This document shows, one piece after another, positions 27,408-36,926 of a stretch of DNA of 64,000 nt. The notes beneath the pieces were generated by a model. The model searched no databases, had not been told where the DNA came from, and saw only the letters and a list, made by a program, of their open reading frames with translations. Source of the DNA: Serratia silvae (GTDB taxonomy: Bacteria; Pseudomonadota; Gammaproteobacteria; Enterobacterales; Enterobacteriaceae); assembly GCF_023282985.1 (NCBI RefSeq), contig NZ_JAGQDC010000002.1, positions 248,001 to 312,000 of the forward strand. The letters are read 5' to 3'. The number at the start of each line of letters is the position of its first letter. The stretch's first letter is position 1. The translations under genes and the position numbers were made by a program.

Positions 27408-28553
27408 ATGGCAGAACAGCAACTCAGCACATTACTCAACGTGGACGAGACGCTACATCCTCCCCGTATCTTGGCATCTGGGGATTGGGTGCTGGCACAT
27501 TATCGCCTGTTGGAACCTGCCGTTGGGCAACTGCAAGCTCGCTTGCCGGCCGACGTGGTGTTCGATCTCAGCCAACTGGGTAGCCTGGATACGGCGGGTG
27601 CCACCTTGTTGGTCAATCTGCTGGGTGACCAACGGATATCCGATCTTGAACAGTTAGCCCCCACGCTCCCTGTGGAACGCCGAGTGCTGCTGGAAACCGT
27701 TGGCCGTGCCTTGCAAGGATTTGAGCCACCACCGGCAGAAAAGCCGCCCGGTCTGGCAATCGAACTGCTGGCCAACGTCGGCCGGTCGATGGAAAATTTC
27801 TGGCACAACCTGATAGCCCTGTTAGGGTTTATCGGCCTGACGTTGCAAACCCTGTTTGCCAGTCTGCTACGCCCAACGCGCTGGCGGATCACCTCGCTAG
27901 TGGCCAATCTCCAGCAAATTGGCCTGAACGCGGTGCCGATCATTATGCTGCTGACCTTCCTGGTGGGGGCAGTCATCGCTTTCCTGGGTTCAACCGTCCT
28001 GTCTACCTTCGGTGCCAGCATTTTCACCGTGCAACTGGTGGTGTTTTCGTTCCTGCGTGAATTCGCGGTGCTGCTGACGGCCATCTTGATGGCGGGCCGT
28101 ACCGCCAGCGCCTTTACCGCAGAGCTTGGGCTGATGAAGGCCAACGAGGAAATAGACGCTATTCAGGCGATGGGGCTGAACCCGGTCGAATTGCTGGTGC
28201 TCCCGCGCGTGCTGGCGCTGCTACTGGCACTGCCGATGTTGACCTTTATCGGCATGATTAGCGGCATCTTTGGTGGCATGGTCGTCTGCGCGCTGACGTT
28301 GGATATCTCACCGACCATGTTTTTAACCATCACGCAGAGCAGCGGCGGTTTTCAGAACTTCCTGGTAGGGATGAGCAAAGCGCCGGTGTTTGCGTTCCTG
28401 ATTGCCATTATCGGTTGCCTGGAAGGGTTTAAAGTCAGCGGTAGCGCCGAGTCGGTAGGGGCACATACCACCGCCAGCGTCGTGCATTCAATCTTTGTGG
28501 TGATCCTGCTGGATGCGGTCGCTGCACTGTTCTTTATGGAGATGGGTGTGTGA
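27408..28553 (+). CDS. MlaE-family lipid ABC transporter permease with N-terminal STAS-like domain
   Basis: Inner-membrane permease of 381 residues. The first 110 or so residues form a STAS-like domain (ADVVFDLSQLGSLDTAGATL), and the remainder is a MlaE-type permease with about five membrane segments (NAVPIIMLLTFLVGAVIAFL, AELGLMKANEEIDAIQAMG). E. coli MlaE is about 260 residues and its STAS partner MlaB is a separate protein, so here the two are fused. I chose the ATG at 27408 (MAEQQLSTLL) since upstream residues derive from an ERIC remnant. First of a four-gene operon for phospholipid or other lipid transport; direction and substrate are unknown. Confidence 0.88.
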   Translation: MAEQQLSTLLNVDETLHPPRILASGDWVLAHYRLLEPAVGQLQARLPADVVFDLSQLGSLDTAGATLLVNLLGDQRISDLEQLAPTLPVERRVLLETVGRALQGFEPPPAEKPPGLAIELLANVGRSMENFWHNLIALLGFIGLTLQTLFASLLRPTRWRITSLVANLQQIGLNAVPIIMLLTFLVGAVIAFLGSTVLSTFGASIFTVQLVVFSFLREFAVLLTAILMAGRTASAFTAELGLMKANEEIDAIQAMGLNPVELLVLPRVLALLLALPMLTFIGMISGIFGGMVVCALTLDISPTMFLTITQSSGGFQNFLVGMSKAPVFAFLIAIIGCLEGFKVSGSAESVGAHTTASVVHSIFVVILLDAVAALFFMEMGV

Positions 28554-29347
28554 GCCAGACGACCCCGGAAGCCATTATTCGCATCCGTAAATTGCGAAAC
28601 TGTTTTGGCACCCAATGTGTGCATGTTGACCTCGATCTGGACGTGCGCCGAGGAGAAATCCTGGGCGTGGTTGGCGGTTCGGGCACTGGCAAATCCGTGC
28701 TGTTGCGCAGCATCGTTGGTCTGCGTCGCCCAACTGCTGGCCAGATCCACGTCTTTGGCGAGGATCTGATGGCGCTCTCTGGTACACGCCGTTCCGTGCT
28801 GGAAAGGCGATTTGGTGTGCTGTTTCAGAGAGGAGCCTTATTCAGTTCGCTGACGGTGACGGAAAACGTGGCGTTGCCGCTGATTGAATATGCAGGTTTA
28901 CCGCGCCGCGATGCCGAGCAGTTGGCACAGGTGAAACTGGCGCTGGCCGGTCTGCCTGCCAGTGCCGGCAATAAGTATCCGGCTTCGCTTTCTGGCGGCA
29001 TGGTCAAGCGGGCTGCGTTGGCCCGATCGCTGGCGTTGGATCCGGAAATTGTGTTTCTGGATGAGCCAACGGCCGGGCTGGATCCCATCGGTGCCGCCGC
29101 CTTTGACAGCCTGATACGCACGTTGCGCGATGCCTTGGGGTTAACGGTGTTTCTGGTCACCCACGATCTCGATACGCTTTATACGATCTGTGACCGGGTA
29201 GCGGTACTTTCGCAGAAGAAGGTACTGGTGGTGGATACGCTGGAGGTGGTGGCCGCCACTGACGATGCCTGGATCCAAGAGTATTTCCACGGCCCGCGTG
29301 GGCGGGCGGCACAGCAGGCCGTAACGAATATCCCAGAGAGGCAATAA
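28550..29347 (+). CDS. MlaF-family lipid ABC transporter ATPase
   Basis: 265-residue ABC ATPase with Walker A GGSGTGKSVLL, signature LSGGMVKRAALARSL and Walker B IVFLDEPTAGLDP. It powers the permease encoded just before. The start is a GTG at 28550 that overlaps the permease stop codon. The sequence is of MlaF/MCE-ATPase type rather than MacB or Lol type. It is followed after 3 bp by the MCE protein gene. Confidence 0.92.
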   Translation: MSQTTPEAIIRIRKLRNCFGTQCVHVDLDLDVRRGEILGVVGGSGTGKSVLLRSIVGLRRPTAGQIHVFGEDLMALSGTRRSVLERRFGVLFQRGALFSSLTVTENVALPLIEYAGLPRRDAEQLAQVKLALAGLPASAGNKYPASLSGGMVKRAALARSLALDPEIVFLDEPTAGLDPIGAAAFDSLIRTLRDALGLTVFLVTHDLDTLYTICDRVAVLSQKKVLVVDTLEVVAATDDAWIQEYFHGPRGRAAQQAVTNIPERQ

Positions 29348-29350
29348 CAA

Positions 29351-30292
29351 ATGGAAACCCGTGCGCATCATGTCTTGATTGGTTTATTTACTCTCATTAT
29401 TTTCACCGCCGTGCTGCTGTTCAGCCTGTGGCTAACCAAGTCTGGCACCGATCGCCAGTTTAAACAGTACGATATCGTGTTCAATGAAGCCGTCAGCGGC
29501 CTGTCACAGGGCAGCACGGTCAATTACAGTGGGATCCGCGTGGGGGAAGTGACTCTGCTGCGGTTGGATCCCAACGTACCAACCAAAGTCTGGGCGCGCA
29601 TTCGGGTCACGGCCTCTGCGCCGATCCGTGAGGACACCCAGGCCCGCCTGGCAATAGCTGGCATTACCGGTACGTCCAATATCCAACTCAGCGGCGGCAG
29701 TGAAGCCAGCCCGCTGCTGACAGGAGAAGATGGGGCAATCCCGGTGATTATCGCTACGCCATCGCCGCTGACCCAGTTGCTCGCCAATGGCGAAGATGTG
29801 ATGAGCAATGTCAACCAAGTGCTGGTGCGTTTGAATCAGCTAATGACGCCGGATAATCAGCAGCGTCTGGTGAATACGCTGGATAATCTGGAACAGATTA
29901 CCTCTACCGTAGCCGGGCAGCGTGAAGATATCCGCACCATCCTGCAACAGTTGGCGCTGGTGACCAAGCAAAGCAACGATACGCTGGCGCAGACCAATCG
30001 GTTGGTGCGCAATGCCAACGTATTGCTGGACGGGCAGGGCAAGCAGTTGATCAGCAATGCGGCTAACACGATGGCATCGCTTGAGAAGACCAGTGCGTTG
30101 CTCAATAAATTGCTCAATGAGAATCAACAGTCACTCAATAGCGGCATCCAGGGATTCAACGATCTTGGCCCGGCGGTGGATGAATTGCGTAGAACCTTAT
30201 TGACCTTGCGCGGTGCCATGAGCCGCCTGGAAGAGAACCCGTCCGCCTTGCTCAGGGGCCGCGAACGTACCAAGGAGTTTACCCCTAAATGA
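29351..30292 (+). CDS. MCE-domain (MlaD-like) substrate-binding protein
   Basis: 313 residues. One N-terminal membrane anchor (LIGLFTLIIFTAVLLFSLWL, about 9-28) is followed by a periplasmic MCE domain (about 40-120, with NEAVSGLSQGSTVNYSGIRV) and a long helical C-terminal part (about 140-300) that may extend across the periplasm. MlaD of E. coli is only about 180 residues; longer helical tails are typical of PqiB-like or needle-forming MCE proteins. It binds lipids for the ABC complex. The next gene overlaps its stop. Confidence 0.9.
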   Translation: METRAHHVLIGLFTLIIFTAVLLFSLWLTKSGTDRQFKQYDIVFNEAVSGLSQGSTVNYSGIRVGEVTLLRLDPNVPTKVWARIRVTASAPIREDTQARLAIAGITGTSNIQLSGGSEASPLLTGEDGAIPVIIATPSPLTQLLANGEDVMSNVNQVLVRLNQLMTPDNQQRLVNTLDNLEQITSTVAGQREDIRTILQQLALVTKQSNDTLAQTNRLVRNANVLLDGQGKQLISNAANTMASLEKTSALLNKLLNENQQSLNSGIQGFNDLGPAVDELRRTLLTLRGAMSRLEENPSALLRGRERTKEFTPK

Positions 30293-30906
30293 TTAAGCTA
30301 AAACTTCGCCAGACGCTACGGTTGTTGGTGCTGATAGCCGTGATACCGTTGGCCGCCTGCACTATTTTGCCGGAAAGCCCGATACAGCAGGTGTATTTGC
30401 TGCCAGCCCAGCCAGCGGCCGTAGCCGGGGGCCAGGTATCTGAACGCTCGGTACGTATCGTGCAGCCCAATACCAGCCAGTTTTTGAACGGTACGCGTAT
30501 TGCGGTGCAGCCTCAGGGCGCGGAGATCACCTCTTTTAGCGGCTCACGCTGGAGCGATCCGGCCCCGTTATTGCTGCGTAATCGTCTGATCCAGGAGTTC
30601 CGCACCAGTGGTCATTTCCGCTCGGTGAGCAGCGACGATGACAATTTGCAGGCGGATCTTGAGCTGGGTGGTGACTTGTCCTCGTTCCAGGGAGTCTATG
30701 ACGGCGAGCGGGGCGAAGTGGTGATCCGCTTTGACGCTCGTCTGGTTCGCACCTCCGATCGCCGAGTGATGGCCAGCCGTAGTTTTGCGGTGCGTGAGCC
30801 GATCAACGGTAAATCGATGGACAACGTTGTACAGGCCTTTGGCCTGGCCAGCGATAAGCTGGCAGCGCAGACGCTGGCGTGGGCGCGCCAGCAGGCGGCT
30901 AATTAA
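30289..30906 (+). CDS. PqiC-like (ABC-type transport auxiliary) lipoprotein
   Basis: 205-residue lipoprotein with a signal peptide ending in the lipobox PLAAC, so Cys24 is probably lipidated, and a C-terminal DUF330/PqiC-type domain. PqiC-like proteins sit in the outer membrane and form a dock for a long MCE protein, so this gene completes a transenvelope system with the preceding three. It overlaps the MCE gene by 4 bp, and its end overlaps the convergent dsdC by 4 bp. Confidence 0.87.
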   Translation: MIKLKLRQTLRLLVLIAVIPLAACTILPESPIQQVYLLPAQPAAVAGGQVSERSVRIVQPNTSQFLNGTRIAVQPQGAEITSFSGSRWSDPAPLLLRNRLIQEFRTSGHFRSVSSDDDNLQADLELGGDLSSFQGVYDGERGEVVIRFDARLVRTSDRRVMASRSFAVREPINGKSMDNVVQAFGLASDKLAAQTLAWARQQAAN

Positions 30907-31850
30907 GACCCCTCGGCCATGGCCTTTAACCACAGGATAAAGGCATTGATTTTGGGCCATTGCCGATCTGAGAGCGTGGAAATGTAGTAGCGCTGGGCGC
31001 ATTGCATTTCCATGCCGGGGAAGGGCGCGATAAGTTCGTTATTCTCCAGGCGCTTACCCACCAACTTCTTGCGGCCCATGGCAATTCCCACGTGGTTCAT
31101 GGCAGCGATCACCGCCAGATCCGAACGATCAAACCCCATCGCGCGCTGACCTTCGGCAAATTCCAGATCAAAGTGTTTGGCCCAGGTATTCCACTCCCCG
31201 ATGTCCGAGTCGTAACTCCATGCCTGACGATCGTGCAATAACGTGCAGCGCCGCAGGTTGGCGGGGTTACCCACTAGCTCATGGCGCTCGGCGTACTCCG
31301 GGCTGCATACGGGCACGATCGACTCATCCATCAAATGCTGGCAATCGAGTTTCTCCGGCGTTTTGTCATCAAAATAGATCGCCAGATCGATCCCCGCCCC
31401 GTGGAAGTTCACCATTTCGTTGCCGGTGAGAATATTCAGACTGATGGCCGGATATTGGCGATCAAAGTCCGCCAGCTTGGGCACCAGCCAGCATTGGGCA
31501 ATCGACGGGCGGGAGTAGATAGTCAGAGTGCCTGACAGCTCCTGGCTCTTAATCTCCAGTATCTCCTGATTGAGATAGCTGAGTGACGATTTCAATACCC
31601 AGAATAGCCGCTCGCCCTCGGGGGTCAGTTCGATCCGGCGGTGAAAGCGCTGGAATAGCTTAAAACCCAACTCGGCTTCCAGGTTGTTGATCCGATGGCT
31701 GACGGCGCTGGGGGTGATCGCTAACTCTTCGGCGGCCAGCACGAACGAACCTTGCCGCGCGGCAATCTCAAACGTATGCAGCTTGGCTAGCTGATAGCCA
31801 TTCAGGTGCCTGTTGCGGGCGAGCTGGTGCTTTTCGTCGTACACGGTCAT
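30903..31850 (-). CDS. dsdC: D-serine regulator, LysR family
   Basis: LysR-type activator of 315 residues that turns on dsdXA in response to D-serine. The N-terminal helix-turn-helix is near residues 20-75 (QLAKLHTFEIAARQGSFVLA, SAVSHRINNLEAELGF). The effector domain keeps the E. coli DsdC stretches LYSRPSIAQCWLVP-like, IDLAIYFDD, VCSPEYAERH, LLHDRQAWS and GFDRSDLAVIAAMNHVG. I use the ATG at 31850; a GTG one codon upstream is possible. It is divergent from dsdX. Confidence 0.95.
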   Translation of the reverse strand: MTVYDEKHQLARNRHLNGYQLAKLHTFEIAARQGSFVLAAEELAITPSAVSHRINNLEAELGFKLFQRFHRRIELTPEGERLFWVLKSSLSYLNQEILEIKSQELSGTLTIYSRPSIAQCWLVPKLADFDRQYPAISLNILTGNEMVNFHGAGIDLAIYFDDKTPEKLDCQHLMDESIVPVCSPEYAERHELVGNPANLRRCTLLHDRQAWSYDSDIGEWNTWAKHFDLEFAEGQRAMGFDRSDLAVIAAMNHVGIAMGRKKLVGKRLENNELIAPFPGMEMQCAQRYYISTLSDRQWPKINAFILWLKAMAEGS

Positions 31851-31866
31851 CACCTGTTAATCAGTA

Positions 31867-31887
31867 GGGGCGCCGCATGCTGCGCCG
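31867..31887. repeat. Short GC palindrome, copy 3
   Basis: GGGGCGCCGCATGCTGCGCC, nearly identical to the copy at 22399, in the dsdC-dsdX intergenic region. Confidence 0.68.
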
Positions 31888-31940
31888 GTTATAAATCATC
31901 AAGGAGTATATCGAAATCCGGGCTTAAAGATGAAGCAATG

Positions 31941-32005
31941 TGAGCCAAAGACGGAAATAGTGCCAAATGTTGACCTAAATCACCTGATTGATTGAATTTG
32001 GCTCA
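31941..32005. promoter_or_regulatory. Inverted repeat in the dsdC-dsdX control region
   Basis: TGAGCCAAA (31941-31949) and TTTGGCTCA (31997-32005) are perfect inverted copies separated by 47 bp; a partial copy TGCCAAA lies between them. The spacing and divergent gene layout suit a LysR-type regulator, so this is a candidate DsdC site. Unproven. Confidence 0.45.
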
Positions 32006-32089
32006 TGTGAAGAGGCGTTTTGATCGTTTGTCAGCGCTGGGGCGTTAGTTTCCAATAGGAGTGAAATTTATCCTGGAAGGACGCTGAAC

Positions 32090-33427
32090 ATGGACTCGCA
32101 GATCTGGGTAGTCGCTACGTTATTAAGCAGCATCATTATCATTATTCTCACTATCGTAAAATTCAAGATCCACCCGTTCCTGGCGCTGCTGCTGGCCAGT
32201 TTTTATGTGGGAGCCCTGATGGGCATGAACCCGCTGGAAATGGTCAATGCCATTGAAGGCGGCATCGGCGGGACCTTGGGCTTCCTGGCGGCGGTGATTG
32301 GTTTAGGCACCATTCTGGGCAACATGATGGAAGTGTCCGGGGCGGCAGAACGCATAGGCATCACCTTGCAAAAGTGCCGCTGGCTGTCGGCTGACGTGAT
32401 CATGGTGCTGGTGGGGCTGGTCTGCGGCATTACGCTGTTTGTTGAAGTGGGCGTGGTGTTGCTGATCCCGCTGGCGTTCTCGATTGCCAAAAAAACCAAT
32501 ACCTCCTTGCTGAAGTTGGCGATCCCGCTGTGTACCGCATTGATGGCCGTGCACTGTGTGGTTCCTCCGCATCCGGCGGCGCTGTTTGTCACCAACAAGT
32601 TGGGTGCCGATGTGGGCTCGGTGATTGTGTATGGTTTGATTGTCGGGCTGGCCGCTTCGCTGATTGGTGGGCCGCTGTTCCTCAAGTTGGTCGGCAAGCG
32701 CCTGCCGTTCAAACCGGTCCCCGCCGAGTTTTCCTCCGTGCAGGTGCGTAACGAGCAGGACTTGCCTTCGTTGGGTGCCACACTGTTTACCGTGCTATTG
32801 CCGATCATTCTGATGTTGGTGAAAACTGCAGCGGAACTCTATATGGCCAAAGACAGCGCGCTGTATACCTTCCTGGAGTTTATCGGCAACCCGATCACCG
32901 CCATGTTTATCGCCGCCTTCGTGGCCTACTACGTGCTGGGTATTCGCCGCAATATGGGCATGGGCACCTTGCTGACCAAAACGGAAAACGGCTTCTCTTC
33001 CATCGCCAACATCTTGCTGATTATCGGGGCCGGTGGTGCATTCAACGGCATATTAAAAGCCAGTGGGCTGGCAGATACGCTGGCCGTGATCCTGTCGAAT
33101 ATGGATATGCATCCGATCTTGCTGGCCTGGCTGGTGGCTATCTGCCTGCATGCGGCGGTGGGGTCGGCCACCGTGGCGATGATGGGAGCAACGGCCATTG
33201 TTGCCCCCGTATTGCCACATTACCCTGGCGTCAGCCCGGAGATCATCGCGTTGGCCATCGGCTCGGGTGCCATCGGTTGCACCATCGTCACCGACTCGCT
33301 GTTCTGGCTGGTTAAACAATATTGCGGCGCGACGCTTAGCGAGATGTTTAAGTATTATACCTCGGCCACCTTTATTGCTTCGCTGATTGCGCTGGGAACC
33401 ACATTCCTGCTTTCTTATATCATTTAG
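32090..33427 (+). CDS. dsdX: D-serine transporter
   Basis: GntP-family (gluconate permease-like) inner-membrane transporter of 445 residues, the length of E. coli DsdX. It has about twelve hydrophobic segments and family stretches [40 protein letters not shown] and [15 protein letters not shown]. It imports D-serine with protons. A GGAAGGA ribosome site precedes the ATG. dsdA follows 17 bp later. Confidence 0.95.
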   Translation: MDSQIWVVATLLSSIIIIILTIVKFKIHPFLALLLASFYVGALMGMNPLEMVNAIEGGIGGTLGFLAAVIGLGTILGNMMEVSGAAERIGITLQKCRWLSADVIMVLVGLVCGITLFVEVGVVLLIPLAFSIAKKTNTSLLKLAIPLCTALMAVHCVVPPHPAALFVTNKLGADVGSVIVYGLIVGLAASLIGGPLFLKLVGKRLPFKPVPAEFSSVQVRNEQDLPSLGATLFTVLLPIILMLVKTAAELYMAKDSALYTFLEFIGNPITAMFIAAFVAYYVLGIRRNMGMGTLLTKTENGFSSIANILLIIGAGGAFNGILKASGLADTLAVILSNMDMHPILLAWLVAICLHAAVGSATVAMMGATAIVAPVLPHYPGVSPEIIALAIGSGAIGCTIVTDSLFWLVKQYCGATLSEMFKYYTSATFIASLIALGTTFLLSYII

Positions 33428-33444
33428 ACCAAAAGAGACTATTT

Positions 33445-34776
33445 ATGAATACGTTAGACATTGAAAACCTGGTAGTGAAATTTCCTTTGGTGCAACGGCT
33501 GATGGATTTGGAAGCGGTGACCTGGTTCAACCCCAATACGACTACGCTGGAGGAAGGGTTACCGTACGTCGGGCTGACGCAAAACGATGTCACCGAGGCC
33601 GAAGTGCGCTTGCAACGCTTTGCTCCGTATCTGTGCCTGGCATTTCCTGAAACGCAGCAAACGAACGGTATTATCGAGTCTGAAGTGGTGGCGATCCCGG
33701 CGATGCAGAGCGCGCTGGAACAGCGTTATGAGCAGGCCATCCAGGGTAAGATGTGGTTGAAAAAGGACAGCCATTTGCCGATTTCTGGCTCCATCAAGGC
33801 CCGTGGCGGCATCTATGAAGTGCTGACTCATGCGGAAAAGCTGGCCATTGAGGCGGGCATGCTGACGGTAGACGACGATTACAGCATCCTGTTTAGCGAC
33901 AAGTTCCGCCAGTTCTTCAGCCAGTACAGCATCGCCGTGGGGTCAACCGGTAACCTGGGGATGTCGATTGGCATCATGAGTGCCAAGCTGGGGTTCAGCG
34001 TCAGCGTGCACATGTCTGCCGATGCTCGTGCCTGGAAAAAGCGCAAACTGCGTGAACACGGCGTTAACGTCGTAGAGTACGAACAGGATTACGGTGTGGC
34101 GGTGGCCCAAGGGCGTAAGCAGGCGGAGTCTGACCCGTGCTGTTTCTTTATCGATGATGAGAACTCGCAAACCCTGTTCCTCGGCTATGCGGTGGCCGGT
34201 GGCCGCCTGAAAAAGCAGTTTGCACAGATGAACATCCAGGTTGATCAGGACCATCCATTGTTTGTTTATTTGCCCTGTGGTGTAGGCGGCGGACCTGGTG
34301 GGGTGGCATTTGGCCTGAAGCTGGCGTTTGGTGACCATGTGCACTGCACCTTTGCCGAGCCGACGCACTCACCTTGCATGCTGCTGGGGATCCACACCGG
34401 ATTGCACGACCATATCGCGGTGCAGGATCTGGGAATTGATAACGTCACGGCGGCGGATGGTTTGGCAGTCGGCCGTGCTTCTGGATTCGTAGGTCGCGCT
34501 ATGGAACGCCTGCTGGATGGTTTCTATACCCTAAGCGATCAGGAGATGTACGACCTGCTTGGCTTGCTTGCCGATATTGAGGGCATTCAGTTGGAGCCTT
34601 CTGCATTGGCGGGCATGGCGGGGCCAGCTCGAGTCTGCGCCGCCCAAGATTATCTGAACAGCCACCAGATCGATGCCCAACGGATCGCTAATGCGACGCA
34701 TTTGGTGTGGGCAACCGGCGGTGGCATGGTGCCTGAGGCAGAAATGGCCAAGTATCTCGCAGCGGCAAAACGCTAA
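33445..34776 (+). CDS. dsdA: D-serine ammonia-lyase (dehydratase)
   Basis: PLP enzyme of 443 residues that deaminates D-serine to pyruvate and ammonia. The PLP lysine is Lys118 in [13 protein letters not shown], the same number as in E. coli DsdA, and the phosphate-binding loop reads VGSTGNLG. It forms an operon with dsdX and is controlled by divergent dsdC. A 30 bp palindromic repeat follows the stop and may act as the transcript end. Confidence 0.97.
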   Translation: MNTLDIENLVVKFPLVQRLMDLEAVTWFNPNTTTLEEGLPYVGLTQNDVTEAEVRLQRFAPYLCLAFPETQQTNGIIESEVVAIPAMQSALEQRYEQAIQGKMWLKKDSHLPISGSIKARGGIYEVLTHAEKLAIEAGMLTVDDDYSILFSDKFRQFFSQYSIAVGSTGNLGMSIGIMSAKLGFSVSVHMSADARAWKKRKLREHGVNVVEYEQDYGVAVAQGRKQAESDPCCFFIDDENSQTLFLGYAVAGGRLKKQFAQMNIQVDQDHPLFVYLPCGVGGGPGGVAFGLKLAFGDHVHCTFAEPTHSPCMLLGIHTGLHDHIAVQDLGIDNVTAADGLAVGRASGFVGRAMERLLDGFYTLSDQEMYDLLGLLADIEGIQLEPSALAGMAGPARVCAAQDYLNSHQIDAQRIANATHLVWATGGGMVPEAEMAKYLAAAKR

Positions 34777-34789
34777 CGCTATATGCGGT

Positions 34790-34819
34790 TAAATGGGTGC
34801 AGCATGCTGCGCCCATTTA
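34790..34819. repeat. Short GC palindrome, copy 4, extended 30 bp palindrome
   Basis: TAAATGGGTGCAGCA followed by TGCTGCGCCCATTTA: 15-nt arms with a single G-T wobble and no loop. It belongs to the GCATGC-centred repeat family and lies 14 bp after dsdA. There is no T run, so it would act as an RNA-stabilising hairpin rather than a classical terminator. Confidence 0.7.
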
Positions 34820-34903
34820 GTTACGTCCTTCCTCACGTTTCCCTCAACAAGAACAATAAATCGTCGCCATAGTTTGACCTCGATCAGAGTATCGTCTTGA
34901 TGC

Positions 34904-34930
34904 GCCCATCATAATGAGAATTAATCCCAT
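34904..34930. promoter_or_regulatory. Fur-box-like region before the fet operon
   Basis: CATCATAATGAGAATTAATC followed by CCATTATA resembles the Fur consensus GATAATGATAATCATTATC over most of its length. The first in-frame ATG of the next gene (34914) falls inside it, which argues for a downstream start and for iron repression of the operon. Confidence 0.5.
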
Positions 34931-34946
34931 TATAAGAATGCCTATC

Positions 34947-36860
34947 ATGACCATGCGTATTATTGGACGGATCCTGTTATTCTGCGCCGGATGGTTTCTT
35001 CTCAGCTCTGTCGCCCTGGCTGCCGCAGATTACCAACAGCTGAGCGATGACATTCAGTCACGCCTGGATAAAACCTCGCAGTTCTACCAGCAACAACAGA
35101 TTGCTGAAGCCCGCAGCGAAGTACAGATGGCCTATTTTGAGGTGTTCGAAAACCTCGAAGGCCCGATCCGCATCAACATTTCCGCGCAAAAAAGCTATCA
35201 GATGGAGGCCGCCTTTGGCGAAATCCGCAAGATGATCGGCGATGGCAAGCCGCAGGCGGAGGTCGATGCCAAAATAGCCTGGCTGAAAAACGAGTTAAAC
35301 GGCGTGCTGCCGGTATTGAGCGGTGGGCACAAACTCACGGCAGAACAGCAGCACGGCGCCTATGACAACGAACAAATCGCGTCCTACTGGCGGCAGAGCT
35401 TTAAAACCATTGATGACCTGCTGGCCGAAGCCGTCGGCCTGTATCAAAGCAACAGCTATGCCGAAGCCAGTAAAAAGGTGCAACAGGCGCAGTATGACGG
35501 CTTTAAAAACTCCGAGATGGAAACCTCGCTGCGGCAGAATCGCTCCTCCCAGCAGGCCGGGGACATTAACCGCCAGTTCTCTGAGCTGATCAAACTGAGT
35601 GGCGAACCGGATCAGATGAATGAGGTTGGCTACCGTGTGACCGCCTTATTGCAAGATCTTGAAGACTTGCTGCCTGGGCTACCAACCACCCGTGATGACC
35701 AAATCGTAGCGGCCACGCCAGACGCCAATGACGCCACGGCGGATGCGGACTGGCAGAAAGTGACCAACGATATTGATAAAGCGGTTAATGCGGCCATTGC
35801 GCAATACGCTACCGGGGATGGCAAAGGCGCCATGATGGCGATCCAGGACGCTTACTTCGACCTGTTTGAAGCCAGCGGCATGGAGAACAAGATCGGCTCG
35901 CGCGATCCGGCCTTTAAAACCCGCATTGAAGGCTACTTCACGCGCATGGTTAGCCAGATTAAAGCCGGACAGCCGCTTGATACCGTGAAGGAGCAGTCTC
36001 AGTCACTGCAAACCGATTTGACGGCGGCGGTAGAGATGTTGGGCACTGGCGGTCAGACCAACTGGAGCCTGCTGATTTACAGCCTGTTAATCATCGTGCG
36101 CGAGGGGCTGGAAGCCTTGCTGATCGTCGCGGCTATCGTCGCATATCTGGTGAAAAACAATCATCACGACAAATTGCCGCTCATCCGTCAGTCGGTGTAT
36201 GTCGCGCTACTGGCTAGCGTAGTCACCGCCGTGATTTTCCAGTGGTTGTTCTCTAACTCCGGTGCCAGCCGTGAACTGCTGGAAGGGTTCACCATGCTGA
36301 TTGCGGTGGTGATGCTGTTCTCCATGAGCTACTGGTTGCTGTCAAAAGTGGAAGCCAAGCAGTGGAAAGCCTATCTGGAGGGTAAGCTTTCGCACTCATT
36401 GAGCAGCGGCTCGATGGTTGGCCTGTGGCTGACCAGCTTCCTGGCGGTTTACCGCGAAGGGGCGGAAACCGTGCTGTTCTATTTTGCCCTGATGGGGGAT
36501 TCCAGCTCAATGGAAGGGCACCTGTCCATTCTGGGCGGGTTCCTGATCGGCTGTGTGATTTTGCTGATCGCCTACCTGATCATGCGCTACAGCGTCGTCA
36601 AGTTACCTCTTAAACCGTTCTTTATGTTTACCGGCAGCTTTATGTACCTGATGGCCTTTGTGTTTGCTGGCAAAGGCGTGCTGGAGCTGATCGAAGGCAA
36701 ACTGTTTGAGCCAACGTTGCTGAGCGGCGTGCCAGAAATTTCCTGGCTGGGTATTTACCCTTATGTCGAAACGCTGATACCACAGGCGATCCTGCTGATT
36801 GCCGCCGTATTTGCCCTGTGGGTGATGAGGCGGGGAACCGTAACAACAAGTCGGGGGTAA
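34947..36860 (+). CDS. fetM: FTR1-family iron permease with periplasmic N-terminal domain
   Basis: 637-residue inner-membrane protein. A signal/anchor segment (IIGRILLFCAGWFLLSSVAL) leads to a long periplasmic helical domain (about 30-370), then an FTR1-type permease with about seven membrane segments carrying the two iron-transport motifs REGLE (about residue 385) and REGAE (about residue 503). FTR1 proteins move ferric iron after oxidation of ferrous iron. It pairs with the P19-like gene that follows, as in FetMP of Yersinia and uropathogenic E. coli. The start is uncertain: ATGs at 34914, 34938, 34947 and 34953 are in frame, and I prefer 34947 because the first overlaps a Fur-like box. Confidence 0.9.
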   Translation: MTMRIIGRILLFCAGWFLLSSVALAAADYQQLSDDIQSRLDKTSQFYQQQQIAEARSEVQMAYFEVFENLEGPIRINISAQKSYQMEAAFGEIRKMIGDGKPQAEVDAKIAWLKNELNGVLPVLSGGHKLTAEQQHGAYDNEQIASYWRQSFKTIDDLLAEAVGLYQSNSYAEASKKVQQAQYDGFKNSEMETSLRQNRSSQQAGDINRQFSELIKLSGEPDQMNEVGYRVTALLQDLEDLLPGLPTTRDDQIVAATPDANDATADADWQKVTNDIDKAVNAAIAQYATGDGKGAMMAIQDAYFDLFEASGMENKIGSRDPAFKTRIEGYFTRMVSQIKAGQPLDTVKEQSQSLQTDLTAAVEMLGTGGQTNWSLLIYSLLIIVREGLEALLIVAAIVAYLVKNNHHDKLPLIRQSVYVALLASVVTAVIFQWLFSNSGASRELLEGFTMLIAVVMLFSMSYWLLSKVEAKQWKAYLEGKLSHSLSSGSMVGLWLTSFLAVYREGAETVLFYFALMGDSSSMEGHLSILGGFLIGCVILLIAYLIMRYSVVKLPLKPFFMFTGSFMYLMAFVFAGKGVLELIEGKLFEPTLLSGVPEISWLGIYPYVETLIPQAILLIAAVFALWVMRRGTVTTSRG

Positions 36861-36926
36861 CACCCCGCAGTATTTCTGGGATGATTTTTTAATCTGAACG
36901 ATTATTTAGCGAGGATGATAACAACT

